From Carboxylicivirga linearis (GTDB lineage Bacteria > Bacteroidota > Bacteroidia > Bacteroidales > Marinilabiliaceae), in the NCBI RefSeq assembly GCF_018271995.1, contig NZ_JAGUCO010000028.1:1-64000 (forward strand): DNA of 64,000 nt. Direction: 5' to 3'. The notes below the pieces were generated by a model. The model saw nothing but the letters and a program-made list of their open reading frames with translations. It did not search any database and had not been told where the DNA came from. Positions 27,494-35,815 of this stretch are shown here, in pieces. The stretch's first letter is position 1. Each line of letters opens with the position of its first letter. The translations under genes were made by a program, and so were the position numbers.

Positions 27494-28249
27494 ATGTATA
27501 AATTAGAAGTAAGTACGTATAGCATTGAAGGCGTTAAAGAAGCTCTAAAATTGGGCGCGGACAGATTGGAGCTATGCAGTAATGTTAAAGAAGGAGGCAC
27601 TACTCCTAGTTTTGGCTTCGTTAAAGCTGCACTAAAAACTGGACATCCAAATGTGTTTATTATTGTTCGTCCTCGCGGTGGTGATTTCTTATATACCGAT
27701 GATGAATTTGATATCATTAAAAAGGATATTATCGAAGCTAAAAAGATGGGAGTTCATGGAGTGGTAAGTGGTATTTTAAATGCAGACGGAACCATTGACA
27801 AACCACGAACCCGTCAGTTAATTGAGTTGGCCGCTCCAATGAAGTTTACTTTTCACCGAGCGTTTGATATGACTTGCGACTACAAAAAGGCATTGGCTGA
27901 TTTAATTGACCTTGGGGTTGACACCGTGTTAACTTCGGGCACAAAAAACACGGCCATTGAAGGTAAAGAAATCATAAAAGAACTGGTTGAACTGGCTCAG
28001 GGAAAAATCAACGTATTGGTAGGAAGTGGTGTTAACCCATCAAACATGGAAGAACTACAACAAAGCACCAATGCGCAGGAGTATCATATGTCGGCCATTA
28101 AAATGGTTAAGTCAAAAATGGAATTTTTCAATCCAAACTTAAACATGGGTAACGTTGATTCAGACGAATATATGAAACAAACTGTAGATGCAGATAAAAT
28201 TGCAAAAGCAGTTGAAGTCATTAAAAAGCTAAATAAATTAGGTTGTTAG
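27494..28249 (+). CDS. cutC: CutC-family TIM-barrel protein
   Basis: 251 residues matching CutC closely: LEVSTYSIEGVKEALKLGAD, RLELCSNVKEGGTTPSFG, VFIIVRPRGGDFLYTDDE, FHRAFDM and VLTSGTKNTA. CutC was named for copper tolerance in E. coli, but the fold is a (beta/alpha)8 barrel with a conserved pocket and its true activity is unsettled. It is cytoplasmic (no signal peptide) and lies between the DeoR regulator and the beta-mannosidase, about 100 bp from each. No copper gene is near, so the context argues for a role in handling an N-glycan breakdown product (inference). Confidence 0.9.
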   Translation: MYKLEVSTYSIEGVKEALKLGADRLELCSNVKEGGTTPSFGFVKAALKTGHPNVFIIVRPRGGDFLYTDDEFDIIKKDIIEAKKMGVHGVVSGILNADGTIDKPRTRQLIELAAPMKFTFHRAFDMTCDYKKALADLIDLGVDTVLTSGTKNTAIEGKEIIKELVELAQGKINVLVGSGVNPSNMEELQQSTNAQEYHMSAIKMVKSKMEFFNPNLNMGNVDSDEYMKQTVDADKIAKAVEVIKKLNKLGC

Positions 28250-28346
28250 GTTTTAGATGATAGAAGTTAGTCTTCTCTTTTCATCATTTAGTCTAGCAAC
28301 AAATATTGAATTCATAACAGGTAACTATAGATAAAAATTCAGTCTT

Positions 28347-30896
28347 ATGCTACACAAATTATTACAACTATCGTTTATACTTGGCTTTATAGCTCTGTAT
28401 TCCTGTTCATCTGGCGATCAATCGATAAAAAGTTACGAATTACAAGCCGACTGGACTTTTCGTCAAGCAGATAAAGAAGAGTGGCATCCGGCAACTGTGC
28501 CAGGCAATGTCCATATCGATTTAGAAAAAGCTGGCATTATCAACGATCCATATTACGGCACCAACGAAGACAGTGTACAATGGATTGAACATAAAGACTG
28601 GATTTACAGTGGCGAATTTAGCATTGATAAAGAAACGCTTGATTTCGACAACATAGAATTGGAATTTCTGGGATTGGATACCTATGCCGATGTAACATTG
28701 AATGGACAGAGATTATTTAGTTCGGACAATATGTTCGTGGCCTTTTCGAGCAAGGTAAAGAAATACCTGAAACCAGGTAAAAACCATTTGGAAGTTCTGT
28801 TTCACTCGCCCATTAAAACGGCGATGCCTCTGTACGAAAAATCGAAATATACATACCCTGCCGACAATGATCGTTCGGAAGAACATTTGAGTGTGTATAC
28901 TCGTAAAGCTCCTTATCATTATGGTTGGGATTGGGGTCCTCGTTTTGTGACTTCCGGCATTTGGCGACCCATTAAAATAAATGCATGGAACGATGCCCGC
29001 ATAACCGATGTTCATTTTGTGCAAAAATCACTAACAGAAGAGAAAGCTGAACTATCTTTCGAATACGAAATTGAAGCAACAGTAGCCGAAACAGCAACTA
29101 TTTCATTATCATTTGGCGATGCTATCAAAACAAACAAAGAAGTTGATTTAAAGAAAGGTATCAACAAAGCTTCCATCAATATAACTGTAGACAAACCAGA
29201 GTACTGGTGGCCCAATGGAATGGGTGAACAGAAGTTATATGCTGCTACTTCGGAATTAAAAACCAATGGTCAGCTACTGGATTCTAAAACACAAAAAATT
29301 GGTTTACGTACCATTGAGGTAATCAATGAACCAGACTCCTTAGGTGTGAGTTTTTACTTTAAAGTAAATGGCATTCCAACCTTTATGCGTGGTGTCAATT
29401 ACATTCCTAACGATTGCTTTTTGGGTAGAATGACTGACTCCATCTATCAGAATAATTTTGATGATTTGCTTGCATCGAACATGAATATGCTTCGCTTTTG
29501 GGGCGGTGGCGTATACGAAGATGATCGTTTCTTTGAGTTAGCTGATGAAAAAGGGATTCTTTTGTGGCAAGATTTTATGTTTGCCTGCACCATGTATCCA
29601 TCTGATGATGCCTTTTTAGACAATGTTGCCAAAGAAGCCGATTACAATATCAAACGCCTTCGAAACCATCCTAGTTTAGCCATTTGGTGCGGTAATAACG
29701 AAGTAAAAGTAGGATGGCACAACTGGGGCTGGCAGGATAAATACGGTTATACCGAAGATGATCAGAAAGAACTTTTGGAAGGATATGATAAACTATTCAA
29801 CAAGCTTTTACCAAATAAACTCAAAGAGTTGGATTCTAAACGTTTCTATTACGATTCATCACCCATTAGTAATTGGGGCGATGTAAAAGACATGAAAATT
29901 GCCGACAACCATTACTGGGGTGTTTGGTGGGGTAAACATGAGTTTGAGAAGTTGAATGAATATGTTCCCCGTTTTATGAGCGAATTCGGATTTCAGTCCT
30001 TCCCTCCTATGGAAACTATCAAAGAATTTTCGGAAGAAAAAGACTGGGATATCGAATCGGATGTGATGAAAACGCATCAGAAGAGCTCTATTGGAAATGT
30101 AACCATCAAGGAATACATGCAGCGCGATTACAAAATGCCGAACAACTTTGAGGATTTTGTATACCTGAATCAGATAATGCAAGCCGAAGGTATGCGCGTT
30201 GGTTTTGAGGCTCAACGTCGCAATAAACCATTCTGTATGGGAAGTCTTTATTGGCAGCTAAACGATGTTTGGCCGGTAGTTTCATGGTCGGGCATTGATT
30301 ATTACGGTCGTTGGAAAGCCATGCAATATTTCATCAAAAAAGCCTATGAACCTGTAATCACATCTGCTGTTGTAGAAGATGGAAATCTGAATATTCATCT
30401 GATTTCGGATAAGATTACCGATACTAAGGTGAGCAGTTTATTACAAATTATAAAGCTAGATGGAACTGTTATTTGGGAGCAAAACAAAAAATTTACATTG
30501 GAAGCAAATGCCAATGATGTTATTCTTGATACACCTTTGAGCAAGTTAATCGGCAATCATTCCAAAAACAAAGTTGTTTTGGTTATGAATACGCAATACG
30601 ATTCGAACCAAACCGAAACAATTTTCTTATTCTCTAAAGTGAAGAATTTGGCTTTGCAAAATGCCGATATCGACATTCAGGTTAAAGAGAGCGGAAATTC
30701 AGCTGAAGTAACCTTGAAGAGTCCTGTTTTTGTTAAAAACATCGAGATTATTGCAGATGGTTTCAATGGAAAGTGGTCGGATAACTACTTCGATATGATT
30801 CCAAACAAAGAATACAAAATCAGCTTTAACAGCAACGCTCCAATACGTGATTTAAAATCCAAATTACAAGTTAAATCTGTTATTAACACCTACTAA
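28347..30896 (+). CDS. GH2 beta-mannosidase lipoprotein
   Basis: 849 residues, lipobox LYSC (Cys20). Sugar-binding domain (LQADWTFRQA, ATVPGNVHIDLEKAG), Ig-like domain, then the GH2 barrel with acid/base Glu452 in WCGNNEV and nucleophile Glu546 in FMSEFGFQSFP. YWWPNGMGEQKLY and HYGWDWGPRF are typical of beta-mannosidases. It would split the Man-beta-1,4-GlcNAc bond at the N-glycan core after the alpha-mannoses are removed. The next gene begins 2 bp after the stop, showing tight operon structure. Confidence 0.93.
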   Translation: MLHKLLQLSFILGFIALYSCSSGDQSIKSYELQADWTFRQADKEEWHPATVPGNVHIDLEKAGIINDPYYGTNEDSVQWIEHKDWIYSGEFSIDKETLDFDNIELEFLGLDTYADVTLNGQRLFSSDNMFVAFSSKVKKYLKPGKNHLEVLFHSPIKTAMPLYEKSKYTYPADNDRSEEHLSVYTRKAPYHYGWDWGPRFVTSGIWRPIKINAWNDARITDVHFVQKSLTEEKAELSFEYEIEATVAETATISLSFGDAIKTNKEVDLKKGINKASINITVDKPEYWWPNGMGEQKLYAATSELKTNGQLLDSKTQKIGLRTIEVINEPDSLGVSFYFKVNGIPTFMRGVNYIPNDCFLGRMTDSIYQNNFDDLLASNMNMLRFWGGGVYEDDRFFELADEKGILLWQDFMFACTMYPSDDAFLDNVAKEADYNIKRLRNHPSLAIWCGNNEVKVGWHNWGWQDKYGYTEDDQKELLEGYDKLFNKLLPNKLKELDSKRFYYDSSPISNWGDVKDMKIADNHYWGVWWGKHEFEKLNEYVPRFMSEFGFQSFPPMETIKEFSEEKDWDIESDVMKTHQKSSIGNVTIKEYMQRDYKMPNNFEDFVYLNQIMQAEGMRVGFEAQRRNKPFCMGSLYWQLNDVWPVVSWSGIDYYGRWKAMQYFIKKAYEPVITSAVVEDGNLNIHLISDKITDTKVSSLLQIIKLDGTVIWEQNKKFTLEANANDVILDTPLSKLIGNHSKNKVVLVMNTQYDSNQTETIFLFSKVKNLALQNADIDIQVKESGNSAEVTLKSPVFVKNIEIIADGFNGKWSDNYFDMIPNKEYKISFNSNAPIRDLKSKLQVKSVINTY

Positions 30897-30898
30897 AC

Positions 30899-32059
30899 AT
30901 GAATAAATCAATTTTATTTGTTTTGCTTGCTGTACTATCATTTTCATGCAGCAGTTATGATGAAGAATTAAAAAAGGCACTTGATTTAAGTGGCGAAAAC
31001 AAAGCTGTATTGGAAAAAGTCATCAATCATTATGATGGCGAACAACAGGAAGCAGCAAAATTTCTGATCAGATATATGCCGGAACGCGACTTAAAAATAT
31101 TGGATTTTGAGTTCCTGACTGAAAATATCGATTATGCATACATTGCCCGCGAAGAATTTCCTTGGGCCAAAGACTTAGATAAAGACATTTTCTTTAACGA
31201 AGTGCTTCCATATGCATCTTTAAACGAAAGAAGAGATCGCTGGCGTCCTGATTTCTACACGCGTTTTAAAAAGTTTGTTGTTGATACCAAAAACATGGAA
31301 GAAGCCATCTGGGCTGTAAACAAGCATATTCTTAAAGAAGTAAATGTGGAATACAACACCAAACGCGACAAACCTGATCAAAGTCCGTATGAATCGATGG
31401 ATATTAATATGGCATCGTGCTCAGGCTTATCTATTTTATTGGTTGATGCCTTTCGTGCAGTAGGGATTCCCGCACGCGTAGCAGGTACTCCAAACTGGTA
31501 CAACAACTCGGGTAATCACAACTGGGTTGAAGTTTATGTAAACGAAGGATGGCATTTTACCGAATATTATCCATCAGGCACTTTGGACGAAGCCTGGTTT
31601 TTGGAACGTGCCGGCAAAGCAAACGACGATGATGCTTATCAGTGGATTTATGCTTCTTCGTACAAACCTACCGGATTATCGTTTCCATTGGTTTGGGACG
31701 AAAACATCAAATACGTTTATGCTACCAACGAAACTGAGCGTTACAAGAAAAATTATGATGAACAAAACCTAGGAGTTGTTGATGGAATTCCTGTTAGAGT
31801 AGTAATGTTATTGGGCGATCAATGTAGCGTCAGCGGAAACAACCGTGTAAGAGCCGAAGTTCAATTAACGCTTGATGGCGACACCATCGACAGTGGTTTT
31901 ACCAGTGGATCGGAAGATGATATGAATCGTTACCTGACTTTTTCTCTGGCTAAAGACAAAAAGTATGAGTTAAAATATATCGACTCAAAAGGAAAATCAG
32001 TTACCGAACCCATCAGCCCTAAAGCTGAGGAAGAAGAGCAAATAATACTAAGCTTTTAA
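30899..32059 (+). CDS. Transglutaminase-like (papain-fold) lipoprotein
   Basis: 386 residues, lipobox SFSC (Cys17) with acidic residues soon after (CSSYDEEL), suggesting surface display. A transglutaminase-core domain at about 130-225 contains nucleophile Cys174 in NMASCSGLS and His207 in GNHNWVEVY; the usual Asp position reads HFTEYYPSG, so a Glu may serve. Proteins of this family in bacteria often act as peptidases or amidases, not cross-linkers. The C-terminal third looks beta-rich. Position between beta-mannosidase and C69 peptidase suggests processing of the peptide part of glycoproteins. Confidence 0.82.
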   Translation: MNKSILFVLLAVLSFSCSSYDEELKKALDLSGENKAVLEKVINHYDGEQQEAAKFLIRYMPERDLKILDFEFLTENIDYAYIAREEFPWAKDLDKDIFFNEVLPYASLNERRDRWRPDFYTRFKKFVVDTKNMEEAIWAVNKHILKEVNVEYNTKRDKPDQSPYESMDINMASCSGLSILLVDAFRAVGIPARVAGTPNWYNNSGNHNWVEVYVNEGWHFTEYYPSGTLDEAWFLERAGKANDDDAYQWIYASSYKPTGLSFPLVWDENIKYVYATNETERYKKNYDEQNLGVVDGIPVRVVMLLGDQCSVSGNNRVRAEVQLTLDGDTIDSGFTSGSEDDMNRYLTFSLAKDKKYELKYIDSKGKSVTEPISPKAEEEEQIILSF

Positions 32060-32067
32060 GCACAATT

Positions 32068-33690
32068 ATGACAAAACACCTTTTACCAATAGCCATACTA
32101 TTTTTATCATGGATATCAGCTGACGCATGCACCAATTTCCTGATTACCAAAGGTGCATCAGCCGATCATCATAACTATATCTTTTACTCGAACGATGGAG
32201 CCTATGCACCGAGTTTTCCGGTGCATCCGGCTGGTTCGTATAAGAATTGCGATTCCATTCGAATCTTTTCCTATCCCAACCAAAAGGAAGGCTATATTCC
32301 GCGTGCAAAACACGAATATCATACCATTGGTTACCATATTAATGAGTTCAATGTGAGCATTGGTGAAACCACCTTTGGTGGTCGCGAAGAATTACATAAC
32401 ACAGACGAGTTTCTTGAATACTGGCACCTGATGGAGTTAGGCTTACAGCGTTCGAAAACGGCTCGCGAAATGATTGATGTAATTGCTGAGTTGGTTCAGG
32501 AATATGGTTACGGTTCTCCGGGCGAAAGCTTTTCTATTGCCGATCCCGATGAGATTTGGTTGATGGAAATGGTAGGTAAAGGAATAGACACTAAAGGTGC
32601 TGTTTGGGCTGCCGTTCGTATTCCGGATGGATATATTTCAGCTCATGCCAACCACGCGCGCATTGGTGAGATAGAAATGGATAATCCAGATAACTATAGG
32701 TACTCTCCCGACGTTATCGATTTTGCCATCGAAAAAGGATATTATCATCCTGAGAGTGGAAAAGCGTTCAGCTTTTGCGATACATATGATCCGGTTACTC
32801 CAGCAAAATTGCGTTACACCGAAATGCGTGTTTGGGACTTCTTCCGAAGAACAGCTCCTTCGCAAAACATATCAACCGATTATGCCAGAGGTGTTGAAGG
32901 TGCCGAAAGAATGCCATTATGGATTAAGCCTGATGAGAAGTTATCATTTGAAACAATCATTGCTTTAACACGCAGCCATTACGATGGAACACTCTGGGAC
33001 ATGGAGAAAGGCCTAAAAGCCGGACCTCATGGAAATCCCAATCGCTCTCGTCCGTTAACTTTTGAAGTGGATGGCATGGAAGCATCGTGGGAACGTCCTA
33101 TTTCAACACCGTTAACAGCATATGCTTTTGTTGCTGAGTTAAAAACCAACAAAAAGAAAGAAGCTAATTCGGTGCTGTGGTTAGGTTTGGATAATACTTA
33201 CACCAATATCTACATGCCTTTTAATGCATGCGTTAGTCAGATTCCGCAATCGTATAACAACACCAAATACGATGCTTTTTCGTGGAATTCGATGTGGTGG
33301 GTCTTCAATTTTGTTGGCAACTACATCAACCTTCGCTACTCCGATATGATTCAGGATGTAAAAACAAAACAGGCAAGCATTCAAAAAGATATTATTGCTG
33401 ATTTCAGAGCTTTAGAAGAATCAACCCAATCAATCAACAAGAAGAAGCGAAGTGATGAGTATACTCAATTTAGTGAAGATCAATCAGAACAGCTTCTTCA
33501 AAACTGGACACAACTTTCCAACTTCCTTATTACAAAGTATAATGATGGAATGGTGAGAGATGAAAAAATGAGAACCAAAACAGTGGGTTATTCCGATGAT
33601 TTTTATCGAAAAGCCATTGAAGATGACAAGGAGCGAATTTTACCAGTTTGGCAAGAAAGCAAAGAGAATAAAGAACCTCGAAACTATTAA
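32068..33690 (+). CDS. C69-family dipeptidase (Ntn hydrolase), secreted
   Basis: 540 residues. A signal peptide ends ...SADA, and the next residue is Cys21 in CTNFLITKGAS, the expected N-terminal nucleophile of peptidase family C69 (PF03577). Cleavage by signal peptidase would itself expose the catalytic Cys. Other family blocks are FYSNDGAYAPSFPV, ETTFGGRE, YGYGSPGESFSIADP and AHANHARIG. The enzyme cleaves di- or short peptides. It follows the transglutaminase-like gene by 8 bp and overlaps the operator-free start of the CBM9-like gene, so it is part of the same transcript. Confidence 0.9.
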   Translation: MTKHLLPIAILFLSWISADACTNFLITKGASADHHNYIFYSNDGAYAPSFPVHPAGSYKNCDSIRIFSYPNQKEGYIPRAKHEYHTIGYHINEFNVSIGETTFGGREELHNTDEFLEYWHLMELGLQRSKTAREMIDVIAELVQEYGYGSPGESFSIADPDEIWLMEMVGKGIDTKGAVWAAVRIPDGYISAHANHARIGEIEMDNPDNYRYSPDVIDFAIEKGYYHPESGKAFSFCDTYDPVTPAKLRYTEMRVWDFFRRTAPSQNISTDYARGVEGAERMPLWIKPDEKLSFETIIALTRSHYDGTLWDMEKGLKAGPHGNPNRSRPLTFEVDGMEASWERPISTPLTAYAFVAELKTNKKKEANSVLWLGLDNTYTNIYMPFNACVSQIPQSYNNTKYDAFSWNSMWWVFNFVGNYINLRYSDMIQDVKTKQASIQKDIIADFRALEESTQSINKKKRSDEYTQFSEDQSEQLLQNWTQLSNFLITKYNDGMVRDEKMRTKTVGYSDDFYRKAIEDDKERILPVWQESKENKEPRNY

Positions 33691-33691
33691 A

Positions 33692-34753
33692 ATGAAGCAC
33701 CTACTTATCGTTTTATTTAGCATTGGTATTCAGTTACAGGCTCAAGAGTTCCGATTTATTGAACCGGAGCGATATTTGTGTCAGAAAATTGACCATGACT
33801 TTACCATTGATGGCAACATCAAAAAAGAAGAATGGCAAGAGGCTGCCTGGACGAATCTATTTGTCGATATTGAAGGTAGATACATCAAAAAGCCTTATTA
33901 CGACACACGTGCTAAAATGCTGTGGAGCGATCAGTATCTGTATTTCGCTTTCGAACTGAAAGACCATCATATTTGGGCAAATATCACAGAAAAAGATGCA
34001 GTTATTTTTCATGATAACGACATTGAATTATTTATCGACGCCAATGGTGATACACACAATTATATTGAATTAGAGCTAAACGCTCTTAATACCGTTTGGG
34101 ATTTATTCCTTTCAAAACCCTATCGCGAAGGTGGTCCGGTTTTAAATGAATTCGACATGACTGGGTTAATAACGGCCGTTCAAATCAATGGTACTATAAA
34201 CGATCCAAACGACAAAGATGAGTCATGGACAGTTGAAGTAGCTATTCCCTGGAAAAACCTTGTGACAACTTCTCAATATCGTCGCATACCAAAGCACGGC
34301 AAAAGCATGCGCATCAACTTCTCGCGTGTTCAGTGGGACACTGAAGTGATTGATGGCAAATACGAAAAGCTTCGAAACAAAGAAACAGGTAAACTGCTTC
34401 CTGAAAACAACTGGATTTGGTCGCCTATGGGTGAAATTGATATGCACCGTCCCGAACTATGGGGTATTGTTACTTTTGTAGATCATCAGGATAATCAATC
34501 CTTTTATAATCCCGACGAAGAAACGTTACGCCAATTATTGGCCCATATCTACAAACAACAACGACTTGAAAAGAATAAAAACGGAAAATATTTCCAATCG
34601 CTGAAGCCATTAAATATCAAACCTGATCTACTTAAAAAATATCATATACAAATAAATGTTTTGGAATTCACTTATGAAATAATTGGATCCACTCCTGACA
34701 AAAAAATTAGCTATTACTGTAATAACGAAGGTAGGTTAATTCAAATTCAATAA
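33692..34753 (+). CDS. CBM9-like carbohydrate-binding protein
   Basis: About 353 residues from the ATG at 33692, 1 bp after the C69 stop; the longer frame from 33596 lies inside that gene and would hide the signal peptide. Signal peptide ends QLQAQ. The main domain (about 40-230) shows CBM9-like features: FTIDGNIKKEEWQEA, AKMLWSDQYLYFAFELKD, VIFHDNDIELFID and WTVEVAIPWKNL. No catalytic signature. The extra C-terminal 100 residues are unassigned. Such proteins are frequent in PULs and probably hold glycan fragments in the periplasm, but the ligand is unknown. Confidence 0.8.
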   Translation: MKHLLIVLFSIGIQLQAQEFRFIEPERYLCQKIDHDFTIDGNIKKEEWQEAAWTNLFVDIEGRYIKKPYYDTRAKMLWSDQYLYFAFELKDHHIWANITEKDAVIFHDNDIELFIDANGDTHNYIELELNALNTVWDLFLSKPYREGGPVLNEFDMTGLITAVQINGTINDPNDKDESWTVEVAIPWKNLVTTSQYRRIPKHGKSMRINFSRVQWDTEVIDGKYEKLRNKETGKLLPENNWIWSPMGEIDMHRPELWGIVTFVDHQDNQSFYNPDEETLRQLLAHIYKQQRLEKNKNGKYFQSLKPLNIKPDLLKKYHIQINVLEFTYEIIGSTPDKKISYYCNNEGRLIQIQ

Positions 34754-34762
34754 ACGGAACTT

Positions 34763-35815
34763 ATGAAGTTACACACCCTTTTTATAGCTCTAATTTCGGT
34801 ATTATTCTTCTCATGTTCTCCTCAAAAGAAAACTCAGGAAGAAGATACTAAAAACTGGATTTGGGTTCATGCCAATAAAGACAGAACGGTTGAAGAATGG
34901 ACCAGACTGTTGAAGCAGTATAATTCAATTGGAGTAAAAGCCATATTATTGGGTGCCAACACTGAAGTACTGGAAAGAGTAATTCCTTTGGCTCATCAAC
35001 AAAATATAGAAGTACATGCGTGGATGTGGACTTTAAATAAGAATGGCGATAGCATTGCCGCCCAACACCCCGACTGGTTTTCGGTGAACCGTTTAGGAGA
35101 ATCGTGCTATGACAAAAAGCCTTATGTTGGATATTACAGTTGGGTTTGTCCTTCCATTCCACAGGTTCAGGAGCACATTTTAAACAAAGTACAATCCCTA
35201 CTTGACATTGAAGGGGTAGATGGCATTCATCTGGATTATGTGCGTTATTGCGATGCCATTCTGCCCAAAGGCTTGTGGGCAAAATATGATATTATTCAGG
35301 ATAAAGTTTATCCGCAATGGGATTACGGCTACAATCCTTCTAACATTAAATTATTCAAAGCATTATATGGCTATAGCCCACTAGATTTGGATGATCCCAA
35401 TACCGACGAAAACTGGGTTGAATTCCGATTAAGCACCGTAACGGATTTGGTGAATAAAATTGCAGATCTGGTGCACAGTCAAAACAAACAATTATCGGCA
35501 GCAGTCTTTCCATCTCCCCGTTTATCAAGAAAAATGGTTTATCAACCATGGGATCAATGGAACCTGGATGCAGCCTTACCAATGATCTACCATAATTTTT
35601 ACGAAGAAGACATAGCCTGGATTGGAGAGACTACAGCAGATGGTGTTGCAATTGTAGACGGTAAATTTCCAATTTACACGGGATTGTTTGTACACGATTT
35701 GAAAGAAGAGGATTTAAAAACAGCCACCGAATTGGCCGTTAAATCCGGAGCTAATGGTTGGTGTTTGTTCGATGCCAACAGCTTTGAGAAATTTCATCAA
35801 TCAAAAATAGATTAA
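34763..35815 (+). CDS. Putative glycosidase of the GHL10-like barrel group, lipoprotein
   Basis: 350 residues, lipobox FFSC (Cys18). The body reads as one TIM barrel: NWIWVHANKD, VEVHAWMWTL-type strand, CPSIPQVQEHILNKV and GVDGIHLDYVRY with Asp153, His156 and Asp158 in a strand-4-like position, then LSAAVFPSP and DAALPMIYHNFY. This is the pattern of the GHL10 (PF02638) group of uncharacterised hydrolases. Cofactor or substrate cannot be read. It is tightly packed between the CBM9-like and GH92 genes (TAATG overlap with the latter), so it probably cuts a linkage in the same glycoprotein substrate. Confidence 0.78.
   Translation: MKLHTLFIALISVLFFSCSPQKKTQEEDTKNWIWVHANKDRTVEEWTRLLKQYNSIGVKAILLGANTEVLERVIPLAHQQNIEVHAWMWTLNKNGDSIAAQHPDWFSVNRLGESCYDKKPYVGYYSWVCPSIPQVQEHILNKVQSLLDIEGVDGIHLDYVRYCDAILPKGLWAKYDIIQDKVYPQWDYGYNPSNIKLFKALYGYSPLDLDDPNTDENWVEFRLSTVTDLVNKIADLVHSQNKQLSAAVFPSPRLSRKMVYQPWDQWNLDAALPMIYHNFYEEDIAWIGETTADGVAIVDGKFPIYTGLFVHDLKEEDLKTATELAVKSGANGWCLFDANSFEKFHQSKID

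Noticed and set aside
27406-27717. 103-codon minus-strand open frame over the cutC start
   Set aside because: Overlaps the well-supported cutC coding region and has no family features.
33596-33691. N-terminal extension of the CBM9-like protein
   Set aside because: The extra residues overlap the C69 gene and displace an otherwise clear signal peptide from the N-terminus.
34848-35282. 144-codon minus-strand open frame
   Set aside because: Fully antisense to the GHL10-like gene, Cys/His/Trp-rich in the way shadow frames are.
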